Shown: positions 49,517 through 60,080 of the stretch, one piece after another
Layout: every line of letters begins with the position of its first letter
How positions within the stretch are numbered: position 1 is the stretch's first letter
NCBI GenBank assembly: GCA_947650285.1
Contig: CANTFL010000591.1
Coordinates: 51,748-115,747 of the forward strand
DNA length: 64,000 nucleotides
Reading direction: 5' to 3'
Origin: Hyaloperonospora brassicae
Taxonomy: Eukaryota; Oomycota; Peronosporomycetes; Peronosporales; Peronosporaceae
Notes under the pieces: generated by a model
What the model saw: only the letters and a program-made list of their open reading frames with translations
What the model was told of the DNA's origin: nothing
Database searches by the model: none
Position numbers and translations under genes: made by a program

Positions 49517-50767
49517 TTACGGCCGTGCGTAGTTATGCATGGTCCGTATAGACGATGAACAGCTATCTCCCAATAGATAGACCCGGAACTTAGCCAGTGC
49601 ATATTTCATGGCAAGGAGTTCCTTGTCATGCACTGGGTAATTGCGCTCAGCTGCTTGCATCTGACGCGACTGAGAACAGATGACGCGCTCCTTGCCATCT
49701 GCGTCGAACTGCATTAACGCACAGCCGATTGCAAAATCGCTGGCGTCACAGACCACATGAAATGATCTGTCCTGATCTGCAATCGCCAATATCGGCGACT
49801 GCATCAAGCTTTGCTTGATACCTTCGAAGGAACGCTGGCACTCATCGTTCCATGACCACTTGACATTTTTCTTGAGTAAACAAGAAAGATGAACCGTCAT
49901 CTCTGCGTAGTTGCGCTAGTACTTGTGCAAGTAAGCCGCTATCCCAAGTAATTTACGAAGTCCCTTGACATCGACTGGCACTGGCCAGTCGGTGATCGCC
50001 TTGATCTTTTCGGGACCAGGGCGTACGCCGTGTTTATCCACGATGCATCCAAGAAGTAGTATATCGCTAGCCGCGAATATACACTGCTTGAGGTTTGCGT
50101 ACAACTTATGCTTGCGCATAAGTTGAAGGACTTGACGAACGTGAGTTCTATGAACTTCAACTTCCGTCTTTCCGTCCATTGCCCGGCTATAGACGAACGC
50201 ATCGTCGAAGTAACTCGGTGCGAAATTTTGCACCGGTCTCAACAGATTTGTGACACATATTTTGAATGTTGCAGGGTTGTTACTCAGCCCCGGTTGCATC
50301 ACTGGTCTCTACCATAGCATACCGCTGGGGGTGCTCACTGCTGTGAACGGGATGTCCCGCGCACGCATGATGATCTAATAGAATCCGTCTATCAGATCCA
50401 TGGACGAAAAGATGGTACTCTTTGACATACCATCTATGATAACGTCCTTTCTCGGTATCGGCGTCTGAGCCGGTACCGTTGCAGCATTCAATTTGCTGAA
50501 TGTGTGCAATATCCACCATCCTCCTGTGGCCTTTCGCACACAGAAGATCGGAGAGCTGTGAGGGGATGTAGATTCCCTCACATGGCCCGCTGCTAAGCGA
50601 TTGGCAAAGAACTTGTCGATCGCTAGTACTAGTTCACGAGGCAGTGGACACTGCTTCATGAAACAATATTTCGAGCCCGGTTTGAGCTCGATCTCGTGTC
50701 GAGTGACTTTGTCCTTAGGTACCTCGCAAGGCACAGATTCAGGGAACACATCCTTGAATTCGATCAA
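49517..50767 (-). pseudogene. Reverse transcriptase - RNase H of left element (broken)
   Basis: Three successive frames (50767-50375, 50302-49916, 49900-49517) together form RT and RNase H. RT motifs include IPRKDVIIDG, SSMDLIDGFY and the catalytic SYFDDAFVYS. The thumb/connection reads LRKLLGIAAYLHKY, and RNase H has VVCDASDFAIGCALMQ and YPVHDKELLAMKYAL. In-frame TAG codons follow DGFY, GMLW and HKY, and a frameshift follows YLLGDS. Sequence to 49.1 kb holds further stops. Each defect is shared with the right copy. Confidence 0.88.
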
Positions 50768-50773
50768 ATCCTT

Positions 50774-51661
50774 CTACAAAGGATTTGCCTGAAGCGACTT
50801 CCAGGATTGAGACGTGTATCGCTCAATCCGAGTCTTCTCATCGATGATGCTTTCTTCCATCGATGAGCTGCTGAAAACCCTTTCGTTCTCAGCAAATACT
50901 GTGGCCGATCGAATATCGGTAACATACTCGTCCTCCGCGACGAGTATGCAGATCTGCTTGACTTTGCCACTACGCAGATCACGCAAGAACCGTTTCGGTT
51001 CTAGCGTCGGCAGTTGAGTTATCTCCGAGGTTAACTTCGGAGGCGCAACCAGATCAAGCGTGTAAGCGCCTACGCTTGATCCATCATTAACTAAGACATT
51101 CAGTGTCTCGATTACCTCCTGGGAAATCACTTCCACAGGATCTGGGTGAGCTTTCTCCACAATGTAGTGATCATCTACATTGTGTTCTTGTACAGTCGTG
51201 CTAACGACCGTACCACAAGTGAGGCCATCGCACTCACTCGTAGTACACCCACGTGAGTGTGGGCGTTCCAAGATATTCGTCAGGTGGTTATCTGAGGAAC
51301 AAGTGGCAGGTATCGTAACCGATCGATACTGCCAACTCACCCTTGTCTCGTATATCCTGAGCCAAGGCAACCCTAAGATGACGTCGAACTTGTCATCTAG
51401 GTCAAGCACGATGAATTCATCATCGTTCTGTTCGCCTTTTAACGTGTAGTGGATTTCGACTACACGTTTCTTCACAGTGATCGATGCGCCTGTCGCTAGG
51501 TTCACCGTCATCTTCGTTGGAGGGATCTCCAGCTCTACGAAGTTAAAACTTCCTGCCTCTAGCGACTGGCGACGAACAAAGTTGTTCGACGCCTCACAGT
51601 CAACGAGGGCGCGAAGTGACAATTCCTTTGTCACTTCCAATTTCAAGGTGATGAGGAACAC
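50774..51661 (-). CDS. Retropepsin-containing ORF of left element
   Basis: A 295 aa frame upstream of RT, separated from it by one in-frame TAG. An aspartic protease fold is visible: ALVDCEASNNFV in place of the usual VDSGASNNF, then LGLPWL, the ILG-type second motif. The active-site D(S/T)G reads DCE, so the protease should be inactive. The C-terminal half is a spacer leading to RT. It differs from the right copy mainly at IPPTKMTVNLATG versus IPPTRMQVRLATG. Confidence 0.8.
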   Translation of the reverse strand: MFLITLKLEVTKELSLRALVDCEASNNFVRRQSLEAGSFNFVELEIPPTKMTVNLATGASITVKKRVVEIHYTLKGEQNDDEFIVLDLDDKFDVILGLPWLRIYETRVSWQYRSVTIPATCSSDNHLTNILERPHSRGCTTSECDGLTCGTVVSTTVQEHNVDDHYIVEKAHPDPVEVISQEVIETLNVLVNDGSSVGAYTLDLVAPPKLTSEITQLPTLEPKRFLRDLRSGKVKQICILVAEDEYVTDIRSATVFAENERVFSSSSMEESIIDEKTRIERYTSQSWKSLQANPL

Positions 51662-52169
51662 TTCATCACCAGAAGCAGAGACACACAGAGACTGTGAGTC
51701 GGGAGTAACCTTCGTGGAGAGGTTTGCAAATTCTCTTGGTGGTGCCGGATCCGTAGGGCGCTCCGCCCCTGCTAACCTCGACTATTTTTTGACGGTGTGC
51801 TTCGCTGTTGCGGCTTTGCAACAGCATCGGACCCTTGTCCTCCAGTTCTTCTGACTGGTAGACGGTCACTACGCTCAGCACCACGGGGTTCTGAGCGAGG
51901 TTATTGCATTCGTATGCATAGTGTCATAGCTTATGATAGCGATGGCGTTTCACCATTCGTTTGTCGTTCACAGGGCGAGGCTTCTCGCCCTCGACATGAC
52001 AGAGGTCCATTAGTTCTGGACCTTTGATCGCTGATCGTCTTTGTGGACGATAGTGGGTAATAGTAGTGTGAGCCTGTCTCACGCTATAATCTTCTTGCTC
52101 CGCTGCGAAGATTGCCTCTGAGAGCGTCTTTAGCTTTCCGAGGAACAGGTGGTCCCTAACGGGACCGTC

Positions 52170-52889
52170 TTAAAGCCCTTGAATAAAAATTGTGATCAAC
52201 TCAAACTCACTCACAGGGTTCACTACCATGCAGCTTGCAAGGTAGCGCACATGTTGGGCGTAAGCGTGAACCTTACGCTTACCCTTCTTGATTTGCAGGA
52301 GATCCGAAAGAGTCCTGAAATCTGCTCTGGGCGGCTCGAACGTCTCACTGAGCAGGGTCCTGAAGATTATAAATGACAGAAACACGTGTGGGTCGTGCAA
52401 CTTAAGGTTCAGGACCCAAGCTCTGGCTTCTCCTGCCAGGTTAGACTGAGCGAATGAGACTTGCATTCGCTCACAATCGATGCGACGACAATCGATGACA
52501 TCTTCCAGCTCGACGAACCACCTCAACAGGGAGCCCTCCTCGACTCCCCGATACTTGGAGACCTCTAGCTTTAGAGACTCCCGTCGACGCTCACGCGTCG
52601 GCTCTGCGGACTGGGACTGTTGTTGTCTCAGTGCTTCGGTCCGCTGGTGATCTTGTTGTTGTAACAAGGTCACCTGCGCTCGCGACTCATCAAGTTCTCG
52701 TTGCAAGAACTTGCTAATGAAGGCATGTTGCTGGTCTATATACCTTGAGGATAGCATGGCCCAGATGGCTTCATGGCCAACGGTCAAACTCATTCGTTCG
52801 ATCACACTCCATTCGATGTCGCTCGATTGGGAGTAGCTTTCACGGGTTCCGTGAAAGCTGTCGCCGTCTACGTCTTCCAACATGTTCAT
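52170..52889 (-). CDS. Gag of left element (type A lineage), 3' truncated by stop
   Basis: 239 aa starting 51 bp after the 5' LTR. A coiled-coil-like Gln/Glu-rich segment (QRELDESRAQVTLLQQQDHQ) precedes a retrotransposon gag core (LLRWFVELEDVI, AGEARAWVLNLK, FEPPRADFRTLSDLLQIKKG, YAQHVRYLA). A TAA after FIQGL ends it. The zinc-knuckle part beyond (near HYAYEC, about 51.9 kb) is still visible but interrupted. It is clearly diverged from the gag remnant in the right element, unlike pol. Confidence 0.8.
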   Translation of the reverse strand: MNMLEDVDGDSFHGTRESYSQSSDIEWSVIERMSLTVGHEAIWAMLSSRYIDQQHAFISKFLQRELDESRAQVTLLQQQDHQRTEALRQQQSQSAEPTRERRRESLKLEVSKYRGVEEGSLLRWFVELEDVIDCRRIDCERMQVSFAQSNLAGEARAWVLNLKLHDPHVFLSFIIFRTLLSETFEPPRADFRTLSDLLQIKKGKRKVHAYAQHVRYLASCMVVNPVSEFELITIFIQGL

Positions 52890-52940
52890 GTTGGGCGATG
52901 AAATTTTTAGTCCTTGGACGAACTACAAAGTGCTACCAGG

Positions 52941-53380
52941 TGATACGGAGCACTGTTGACTACGTACTGGTTGACCAGCACGGAGTATACTTTCACTGAC
53001 GATAGTGGTTGACAATGCCCTGCTAGGTGTTTTAAGGAAACACGGAGGAAGGAAAGGAGACGAAGTAGTCAGACTAGTCTCTTGGTAAAAGTAAAACTGT
53101 ATTAATATATCAAGTCTCACAACTCCTTGAATCTCTGTTGTCCTGACTTAATTATACTAATACAACTGTATGTATGATGAAGTCTACTCACCACCCATTG
53201 CGAGCGTCTAGTAGCGATTGGTGGTTTGATATCATCACGATATCAACCAATGAGTAGACCCTTCGGTCATCCCAACAATATCACCATGTCTTGTGATATT
53301 GTTAAAAGAATATTCAACGTAATATTCTTTATTGTCAGATGTTTCAATGACAATGTCATGTAACGGGCTACCCGTTACAA
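52941..53380 (-). repeat. 5' LTR of left element, type A
   Basis: 440 bp, tgtaacgggtagcc...ccgtatca on the minus strand. It is nearly identical to the LTR at 60915-61351 in the opposite orientation and clearly different from type B. A TGG two bases inside the element (cctggtagcac) is the candidate primer-binding site. The outer 5 bp at 53381-53385 are aacaa on plus, that is ttgtt next to the LTR start. Confidence 0.88.
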
Positions 53381-53385
53381 ACAAG

Positions 53386-53580
53386 TGACATTGATGCGTA
53401 CCGTACGTCCTCAATCGCACGAAAGCATGACGGTAGCACACAAATTTAGCTTGGTGCATTGCAAATTCAGGTTGGCAAGCTTTTTGCATATGTCTTGTGT
53501 AACCAGAGATATTCTTCAGAATTATGTATCGAAAGAAATTGCATTCCACTTATGGTAGACCACTCAGCCAAGTCTAGTGG
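53386..53580. other. Unique centre between the two head-to-head elements
   Basis: About 195 bp not shared with either element. The 53235-53549 frames are not recognised. Under the inversion model this piece was flipped together with both gag/5' LTR ends. Confidence 0.6.
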
Positions 53581-54019
53581 TGTAACGGGTATCCCGATTA
53601 ATGAGATTGTCATTAAGAAGAAAATGACAATAAATTATTTTTTTGAATATTCTTTTAGCAATATCACTAAGTATAGTGATATTGTCGGGATGGACGAAAG
53701 GTCTACTCATTGGTCGATATCGTGATGATATCAACCCACCAATCGCTGATAGACGCACGCAATTGGTGGTGAGTAGACGTCATCATTCGTTTAGATAGAT
53801 TAGTACAAATAAGTCAGGACGAACAGAGACACAAGATTGATAGGGCTTAACTATATTAAGTAAAAGCTAAACTTTTACAGCGACTAGATCCTTTGCCTTA
53901 GTCGTATCCTTCCTATATGTAAGTGTGTACACCTAGCAGGGCACTGACCTTCACTGCTGTCAATAAAAGGTAAACTCCGTACTGGTAGTCCAGTACGTAG
54001 TCGTCGGTGTCCCGTTATA
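53581..54019 (+). repeat. 5' LTR of right element, type B
   Basis: 439 bp, tgtaacgggtatccc...cccgttata, followed by cctggcaacactttg with a candidate TGG primer-binding start. It is closest to the LTR at 45647-46082. The 5 bp in front (agtgg) match no 5 bp at the end of the type A LTR on the right. Confidence 0.85.
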
Positions 54020-54099
54020 CCTGGCAACACTTTGTAGTCCGTCCAAGGACGACGCCTTGTTCAGATGGTTCGTCGAGTCGACGGTGCCATCGAGGCCCG

Positions 54100-54503
54100 T
54101 CTCATCGACAATGAGCGAATGCAAGTCGCATTTTCTTAGTCGTACTTGGCAGGGGACGGCAGATATTTGGACTTGAAACTTCAAGTTACACGACTGAAAC
54201 GTGTTTGAGCAGTTAGACGTCTTCAAGAACCTGCCCAGTGAGACGTTTGAGCCTCTTAGGGCAGAGTTCAGGACTCTATCGAAAATTGTTAAGATTAAAC
54301 AGGGTAAGCGTAAGGTTTACGCTTACGCTCAGCATGTGCGCTACCTTGCAAGCTTCATGGTAGTGAACCCTGTGAGTGAGTTTGTGAAGATCACTATATT
54401 TATAAAAAGATCTTGCAGATGGTCCCTGACGGGACCATCTGTTTCGCGGGGAGCTAAAGACGCTCTCAGATTCAATCTACACTGCGGCGCAGGAAGATTA
54501 TAG
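54100..54503 (+). pseudogene. Gag remnant of right element (type B lineage)
   Basis: Readable pieces are NERMQVAFS followed by TAG, then FEPLRAEFRTLSKIVKIKQG and YAQHVRYLASFMVVNPVSEF, then frameshifts. Homologous to the left gag but with many substitutions and indels. Near-identity with the left copy begins only at about 54.51 kb. Confidence 0.75.
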
Positions 54504-54925
54504 CGTGAAACAGGCTCACACTACTATTACCCACTATCGTCCACAAAGACGATCAGCGATCAAAGGTCCAGAACTAATGGACCTCTGTCATGTCGAGGGC
54601 GAGAAGCCTCGCCCTGTGAACGACAAACGAATGGTGAAACGCCATCGCTATCATAAGCTATGACACTATGCATACGAATGCAATAACCTCGCTCAGAACC
54701 CCGTGGTGCTGAGCGTAGTGACCGTCTACCAGTCAGAAGAACTGGAGGACAAGGGTCCGATGCTGTTGCAAAGCCGCAACAGCGAAGCACACCGTCAAAA
54801 AATAGTCGAGGTTAGCAGGGGCGGAGCGCCCTACGGATCCGGCACCACCAAGAGAATTTGCAAACCTCTTTACGAAGGTTACTCCCGACTCACAGTCTCT
54901 GTGTGTCTCTGCTTCTGGTGATGAA

Positions 54926-55813
54926 GTGTTCCTCATCACCTTGAAATTGGAAGTGACAAAGGAATTGTCACTTCGCGCCCTCGTTGACTGTGAGGCGTCG
55001 AACAACTTTGTTCGTCGCCAGTCGCTAGAGGCAGGAAGTTTTAACTTCGTAGAGCTGGAGATCCCTCCAACAAGAATGCAGGTGCGCCTAGCGACAGGCG
55101 CATCGATCACTGTGAAGAAACGTGTAGTCGAAATCCACTACACGTTAAAAGGCGAACAGAACGATGATGAATTCATCGTGCTTGACCTAGATGACAAGTT
55201 CGACGTCATCCTAGGGTTGCCTTGGCTCAGGATATACGAGACAAGGGTGAGTTGGCAGTATCGATCGGTTACGATACCTGCCACTTGTTCCTCAGATAAC
55301 CACCTGACGAATATCTTGGAACGCCCACACTCACGTGGGTGTACTACGAGTGAGTGCGATGGCCTCACTTGTGGTACGGTCGTTAGCACGACTGTACAAG
55401 AACACAATGTAGATGATCACTACATTGTGGAGAAAGCTCACCCAGATCCTGTGGAAGTGATTTCCCAGGAGGTAATCGAGACACTGAATGTCTTAGTTAA
55501 TGATGGATCAAGCGTAGGCGCTTACACGCTTGATCTGGTTGCGCCTCCGAAGTTAACCTCGGAGATAACTCAACTGCCGACGCTAGAACCGAAACGGTTC
55601 TTGCGTGATCTGCGTAGTGGCAAAGTCAAGCAGATCTGCATACTCGTCGCGGAGGACGAGTATGTTACCGATATTCGATCGGCCACAGTATTTGCTGAGA
55701 ACGAAAGGGTTTTCAGCAGCTCATCGATGGAAGAAAGCATCATCGATGAGAAGACTCGGATTGAGCGATACACGTCTCAATCATGGAAGTCGCTTCAGGC
55801 AAATCCTTTGTAG
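54926..55813 (+). CDS. Retropepsin-containing ORF of right element
   Basis: 295 aa, the mirror of 50774-51661. It has the same DCE replacement of the protease active-site triad and the same terminating TAG (55811-55813). RT continues in the same frame after the stop. Small differences from the left copy lie around residues 49-54. Confidence 0.8.
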   Translation: MFLITLKLEVTKELSLRALVDCEASNNFVRRQSLEAGSFNFVELEIPPTRMQVRLATGASITVKKRVVEIHYTLKGEQNDDEFIVLDLDDKFDVILGLPWLRIYETRVSWQYRSVTIPATCSSDNHLTNILERPHSRGCTTSECDGLTCGTVVSTTVQEHNVDDHYIVEKAHPDPVEVISQEVIETLNVLVNDGSSVGAYTLDLVAPPKLTSEITQLPTLEPKRFLRDLRSGKVKQICILVAEDEYVTDIRSATVFAENERVFSSSSMEESIIDEKTRIERYTSQSWKSLQANPL

Positions 55814-55819
55814 AAGGAT

Positions 55820-57070
55820 TTGATCGAATTCAAGGATGTGTTCCCTGAATCTGTGCCTTGCGATTTACCTAAGGACAAAGTCACTCGACACGAGATCGAG
55901 CTCAAACCGGGCTCGAAATATTGTTTCATGAAGCAGTGTCCACTGCCTCGTGAACTAGTACTAGCGATCGACAAGTTCTTTGCCAATCGCTTAGCAGCGG
56001 GCCATGTGAGGGAATCTACATCCCCTCACAGCTCTCCGATCTTCTGTGTGCGAAAGGCCACAGGAGGATGGTGGATATTGCACACATTCAGCAAATTGAA
56101 TGCTGCAACGGTACCGGCTCAGACGCCGATACCGAGAAAGGACGTTATCATAGATGGTATGTCAAAGAGTACCATCTTTTCGTCCATGGATCTGATAGAC
56201 GGATTCTATTAGATTATCATGCGTGCGCGGGACATCCCGTTCACAGCAGTGAGCACCCCCAGCGGTATGCTATGGTAGAGACCAGTGATGCAACCGGGGC
56301 TGAGTAACAACCCTGCAACATTCAAAATATGTGTCACAAATCTGTTGAGACCGGTGCAAAATTTCGCACCGAGTTACTTCGACGATGCGTTCGTCTATAG
56401 CCGGGCAATGGACGGAAAGACGGAAGTTGAAGTTCATAGAACTCACGTTCGTCAAGTCCTTCAACTTATGCGCAAGCATAAGTTGTACGCAAACCTCAAG
56501 CAGTGTATATTCGCGGCTAGCGATATACTACTTCTTGGATGCATCGTGGATAAACACGGCGTACGCCCTGGTCCCGAAAAGATCAAGGCGATCACCGACT
56601 GGCCAGTGCCAGTCGATGTCAAGGGACTTCGTAAATTACTTGGGATAGCGGCTTACTTGCACAAGTACTAGCGCAACTACGCAGAGATGACGGTTCATCT
56701 TTCTTGTTTACTCAAGAAAAATGTCAAGTGGTCATGGAACGCTGAGTGCCAGCGTTCCTTCGAAGGTATCAAGCAAAGCTTGATGCAGTCGCCGATATTG
56801 GCGATTGCAGATCAGGACAGATCATTTCATGTGGTCTGTGACGCCAGCGATTTTGCAATCGGCTGTGCGTTAATGCAGTTCGACGCAGATGGCAAGGAGC
56901 GCGTCATCTGTTCTCAGTCGCGTCAGATGCAAGCAGCTGAGCGCAATTACCCAGTGCATGACAAGGAACTCCTTGCCATGAAATATGCACTGGCTAAGTT
57001 CCGGGTCTATCTATTGGGAGATAGCTGTTCATCGTCTATACGGACCATGCATAACTACGCACGGCCGTAA
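55820..57070 (+). pseudogene. Reverse transcriptase - RNase H of right element (broken)
   Basis: Frames 55820-56212, 56285-56671 and 56687-57070. It carries the same in-frame TAG codons (after DGFY, GMLW and HKY) and the same frameshift after YLLGDS as the left copy. The YFDD catalytic motif and the RNase H CDASDFAIG motif are present. Between 57071 and 57498 the connection to integrase is still recognisable (DAL then stop, DDVRKAYAGDTNLLRLMGHL). Confidence 0.88.
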
Positions 57071-57498
57071 ACAGCCCACACCTCTCGCAAAGGATGGCGA
57101 GGTGGCTGTCTTTCTTCGTGGTGTGTAACTTCTCCGTGGAGTGTAACTTCTCCGTGGAGTATAAACCAGGACGACTTAACGTCGTCGCTGATGCGCTATA
57201 ACGTCAGCCCGATTTTAAGCCGACTACACGTCAACAGTGAGGCCTTGCCCACTGTTGATGCGCTGTCATCAGCGTGCCGTCGTCGCCTCTACTAGACGAT
57301 GTGAGGAAGGCGTACGCAGGAGATACAAATCTCCTCCGTTTGATGGGTCATCTTGCAAACCCATATAAAAAATCCTTGTCGGATTTGACGGCTCTATACC
57401 GCTCCTGCTTGGATTAGTATACGACTTGCAATGGCCTGCTGTATTACATAGCAGTTGCTGACGACAGCCCTTGTGTCGTCGTTTACGATCATGATATA

Positions 57499-58866
57499 TT
57501 GCGTTTACGTATCATGTACAAATGTCACGATGCGCCGTCAGGCGGGAATCGTGGTAGGGAAAAGACTTACCTCACGGTAACTCGTGACTTTTACTGGCCA
57601 CGCCAGTATCAGTTTGTTCGCAAGTACATACTTGCTTGCGAGGTTTGTCAACGGGTGAAGCCTAGTCCTTCATCCCGTGCGCCATTGCAGCCTCTGCCTG
57701 TTCCGACAGAGTGCTGGCAGTCCGTTTCAATGGACTTCGTCTTCGGGTTTCCCGAAGACGCCCACAAGAATAATGGTATTCTTGTGTTTGTGGACCGATT
57801 CAGCAAGATGGTCCATCTTGCTGCTGTCCCTGAGTCAATCAAGGCTCAAGGTTGTGCTCGTGTCTTTCTAGACACGGTCTTTAGACTCCACGGGTTACCC
57901 CGTGAACTCGTATCCGACCGTGACCCTCAGTTCACGGCGGAATTTTGGCAAACCGTGTTCCGTACTCTCGGAACACGATTGAAGATGTCCACTTCTGACC
58001 ATCCAGAAACAGATGGTCAGACGGAACGTGCGAACCGTGTCCTCGAAGAGATCCTTCGAGGATATGTCCACTCGTTTCCGAGTTGGAGCGAATTCCTACC
58101 CATGGTGGAATTCGCCATCAATAATTCGGTGCATGCTTCCACACAGCACACACCGTTCTACGTGAATGGCCTACGTTACCCACGTATTCCCGCCCTCATA
58201 CAGAACGACTCTGAGTTAAGGGAGGGAGGGACTCGCTCGAGCAAAAACCGTTCTGACTCTTGCTCATCACGTTCCATAGCACTCACAGATACGTTTGGTG
58301 CCGATGTCGATAATGTCTTCATCGAATCAATTGGCCTTAGCAGTAACAACGACGCTGCTGCTACATCAGACAGTGATGACGAAGCTGGTATATTTAGCAT
58401 CGTCAACGATTATGCCAGCGAGGAAGAGGACAACCTCGCTGAAGAAGTGAAGAACCTCTTAGCAGTGCGCACGAAGCGCACTGAAAGACAAAACAACGAG
58501 TCCGCAGAGAACTTCCTGCTGACTCGAGAGGCGGTAGTCCGTTTCGTTCAGGACTCCATCGTAAATTCGGTGGACCGCCAGAAACGGAACGCAGACAAGA
58601 ATGAAAGAGCCAATGTTCCTTCATTTAATGACCTAGTACTACTGTCTACGGTAAACTTACCTGGACATGCAGTTACTAGTGTCGTCAGTAGTTCAATACT
58701 GCCGAGGTACGTTGTTCTCTTTCGTGTATTGCACCGCAAAGACAATGCATACACGATTGAGTTGCCTCGCAGGATGCGCACGCATCCTACGTTTTATGTT
58801 GGTCGTCCCCGCCCGTACTATCAACACTATGTCTCTTCCAAGAACGTAGACAGCCGGCAAGCTTAA
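57499..58866 (+). CDS. Integrase of right Ty3/gypsy element
   Basis: 455 aa, residue-identical to the left integrase except near the C-terminus (SSKNV versus SSKNG). The zinc region, D-D-35-E core and C-domain are complete. The following 58.87-59.27 kb links to the chromodomain with stops. Confidence 0.9.
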   Translation: MRLRIMYKCHDAPSGGNRGREKTYLTVTRDFYWPRQYQFVRKYILACEVCQRVKPSPSSRAPLQPLPVPTECWQSVSMDFVFGFPEDAHKNNGILVFVDRFSKMVHLAAVPESIKAQGCARVFLDTVFRLHGLPRELVSDRDPQFTAEFWQTVFRTLGTRLKMSTSDHPETDGQTERANRVLEEILRGYVHSFPSWSEFLPMVEFAINNSVHASTQHTPFYVNGLRYPRIPALIQNDSELREGGTRSSKNRSDSCSSRSIALTDTFGADVDNVFIESIGLSSNNDAAATSDSDDEAGIFSIVNDYASEEEDNLAEEVKNLLAVRTKRTERQNNESAENFLLTREAVVRFVQDSIVNSVDRQKRNADKNERANVPSFNDLVLLSTVNLPGHAVTSVVSSSILPRYVVLFRVLHRKDNAYTIELPRRMRTHPTFYVGRPRPYYQHYVSSKNVDSRQA

Positions 58867-59267
58867 AAATTTCCAACAGATTCTTGTGATCATGGACCAA
58901 GCACTCAAGTTGTTCCACCAAAAACGCAGTCTCGCGACGAGCGTCCTCTAAACCGTCGCGCAAATGGCGCCTCTCGCATTCGTTCTCAAGCTGAGAGAAC
59001 GCGAATTCCGATCTTTTTTTATTTCGATCGGTACGGAGACGTCGTACAGTCGACAAAAAGTGGTGCCGACGATCTTACTCGTAATCGACGTCCTCCCTCA
59101 AATCGGTCACGAACGCTCGTGGTTACCCAAAGTCTTCTGCAGGCCCGGCAGCTGAGCCGGACCTTGTCTTTCTACCGCCACCGGAACCACTGGTGATTTC
59201 CCACGGTGGTCAACGCTTTCTTGTGGAGCGTATCTTGAACCACCGTGGCGATTCAAAATCAAGGACG

Positions 59268-59380
59268 AGTTACCTCGTCTGCTGGCGTGGGTATCCACCA
59301 TTGTATGAAAGCTGGAACCTCGTTCCCAGCTGATGGCTGACGTTGAAGGTCTCGTCCACCAGTATGACGAGACTCATCCG
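59268..59380 (+). pseudogene. Chromodomain of right element (frameshifted)
   Basis: SYLVCWRGYPPLYESW, then a one-base deletion, then EPRSQLMADVEGLVHQYDET. Identical break to the left copy. Confidence 0.75.
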
Positions 59381-59768
59381 ATAGGTCCGAGAGCCATCGG
59401 TAAACACGTGCTTATGGCGTTTGTCGACGGATTGCAAGTTTGCAATCGCGTCCCGCATCTCAGCCGAGATGTGTGCCCTTCCCCAAGGCGAACTTAGGGG
59501 AAACACGTATCTATGTGCACGTTGCGAGTTGTCGACACAGCTCGCACAAGGATCACCCCAAGTGAGCCATTGAATGCCGGCCTCACTTGACAGATTATGC
59601 AACCGGTAACTTTCACCGGTTGGCGTTCGCTTTCTAAACTTGATGCGTACCGCCTCAAGTTTCTTAAGCTACCCTTCTCGTCTAAAATTCTTGACGTTTT
59701 GGACGAAGGCGTTCCACGCTGCCAAAAGCGAGTTCTTGTCACTCTTTTGGTTGCCATTATACCATCGA
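59381..59768 (-). pseudogene. 3' part of the antisense ORF of right element
   Basis: The minus strand reads the same WGDPCASC, AHRYVFPLSSP and ISAEMRDAIANLQ blocks as the left copy at 46.98-47.2 kb. It is cut off from its 5' half by the LTR fragment at 59769-60080. Confidence 0.55.
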
Positions 59769-60080
59769 TGTAACGGGGCAGCCCGTTACATGAAATTGTC
59801 ACTTTAAGGAAAGTGACAATAAAGAATATAAAGATGGATATTCTTTAAACAATATCACCAATAGTGGTGATATTGAAGGGTCGACCAAAGAGTCTGTTCA
59901 TTAGTTGATATCTTGATGATATCAACCCACCAATCGCCGCAAGACGCGCGCAATGAGTGGTGACGAGACGTCACCATACATGCAGTTATATTAGTATAAA
60001 CATAATTAAGTTAAGTCAAACAGAGAGACAGTGGTTTAAGACTTAATAATAATAATATAACAGTTCTACTTTTACCTTAC
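59769..60080 (+). repeat. Truncated LTR fragment (third subtype) inside the aORF
   Basis: It begins tgtaacggggcagcccgttaca and follows the LTR pattern (caatatcacc, gatatcaaccc, gtcaccatacatgcagttatatt) for about 310 bp, then stops abruptly where the aORF resumes. It differs from types A and B. The left copy has no such fragment here. Confidence 0.75.

Larger units (their letters stand above)
45647..53380 (-). mobile_element. Ty3/gypsy chromodomain element, left copy (minus)
   Basis: Complete layout on the minus strand: 5' LTR (52941-53380), gag, protease, RT, RNase H, integrase, chromodomain, polypurine tract and 3' LTR (45647-46082). The gag-PR-RT-RH-INT order and chromodomain identify a Ty3/gypsy chromovirus-like retrotransposon. 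Its two LTRs belong to different subtypes (5' is type A, 3' is type B). Pol is broken by stops and a frameshift, so it is not autonomous. The 46.8-52.07 kb part is the near-identical mirror image of 54.51-59.77 kb. Confidence 0.92.

Noticed and set aside
53576..53580. Target duplication for the type B LTR pair
   Set aside because: agtgg before 53581 does not match gtaag beside 45647 in either orientation, so the B pairing rests on LTR similarity only.
49517..57070. Amber-only stops in RT (TAG after DGFY, GMLW and HKY, and between protease and RT) as a sign of stop-codon readthrough or recoding
   Set aside because: Other parts of the same elements carry TAA and TGA as well as frameshifts, and the protease motif is damaged. 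Ordinary decay before gene conversion explains all of them.
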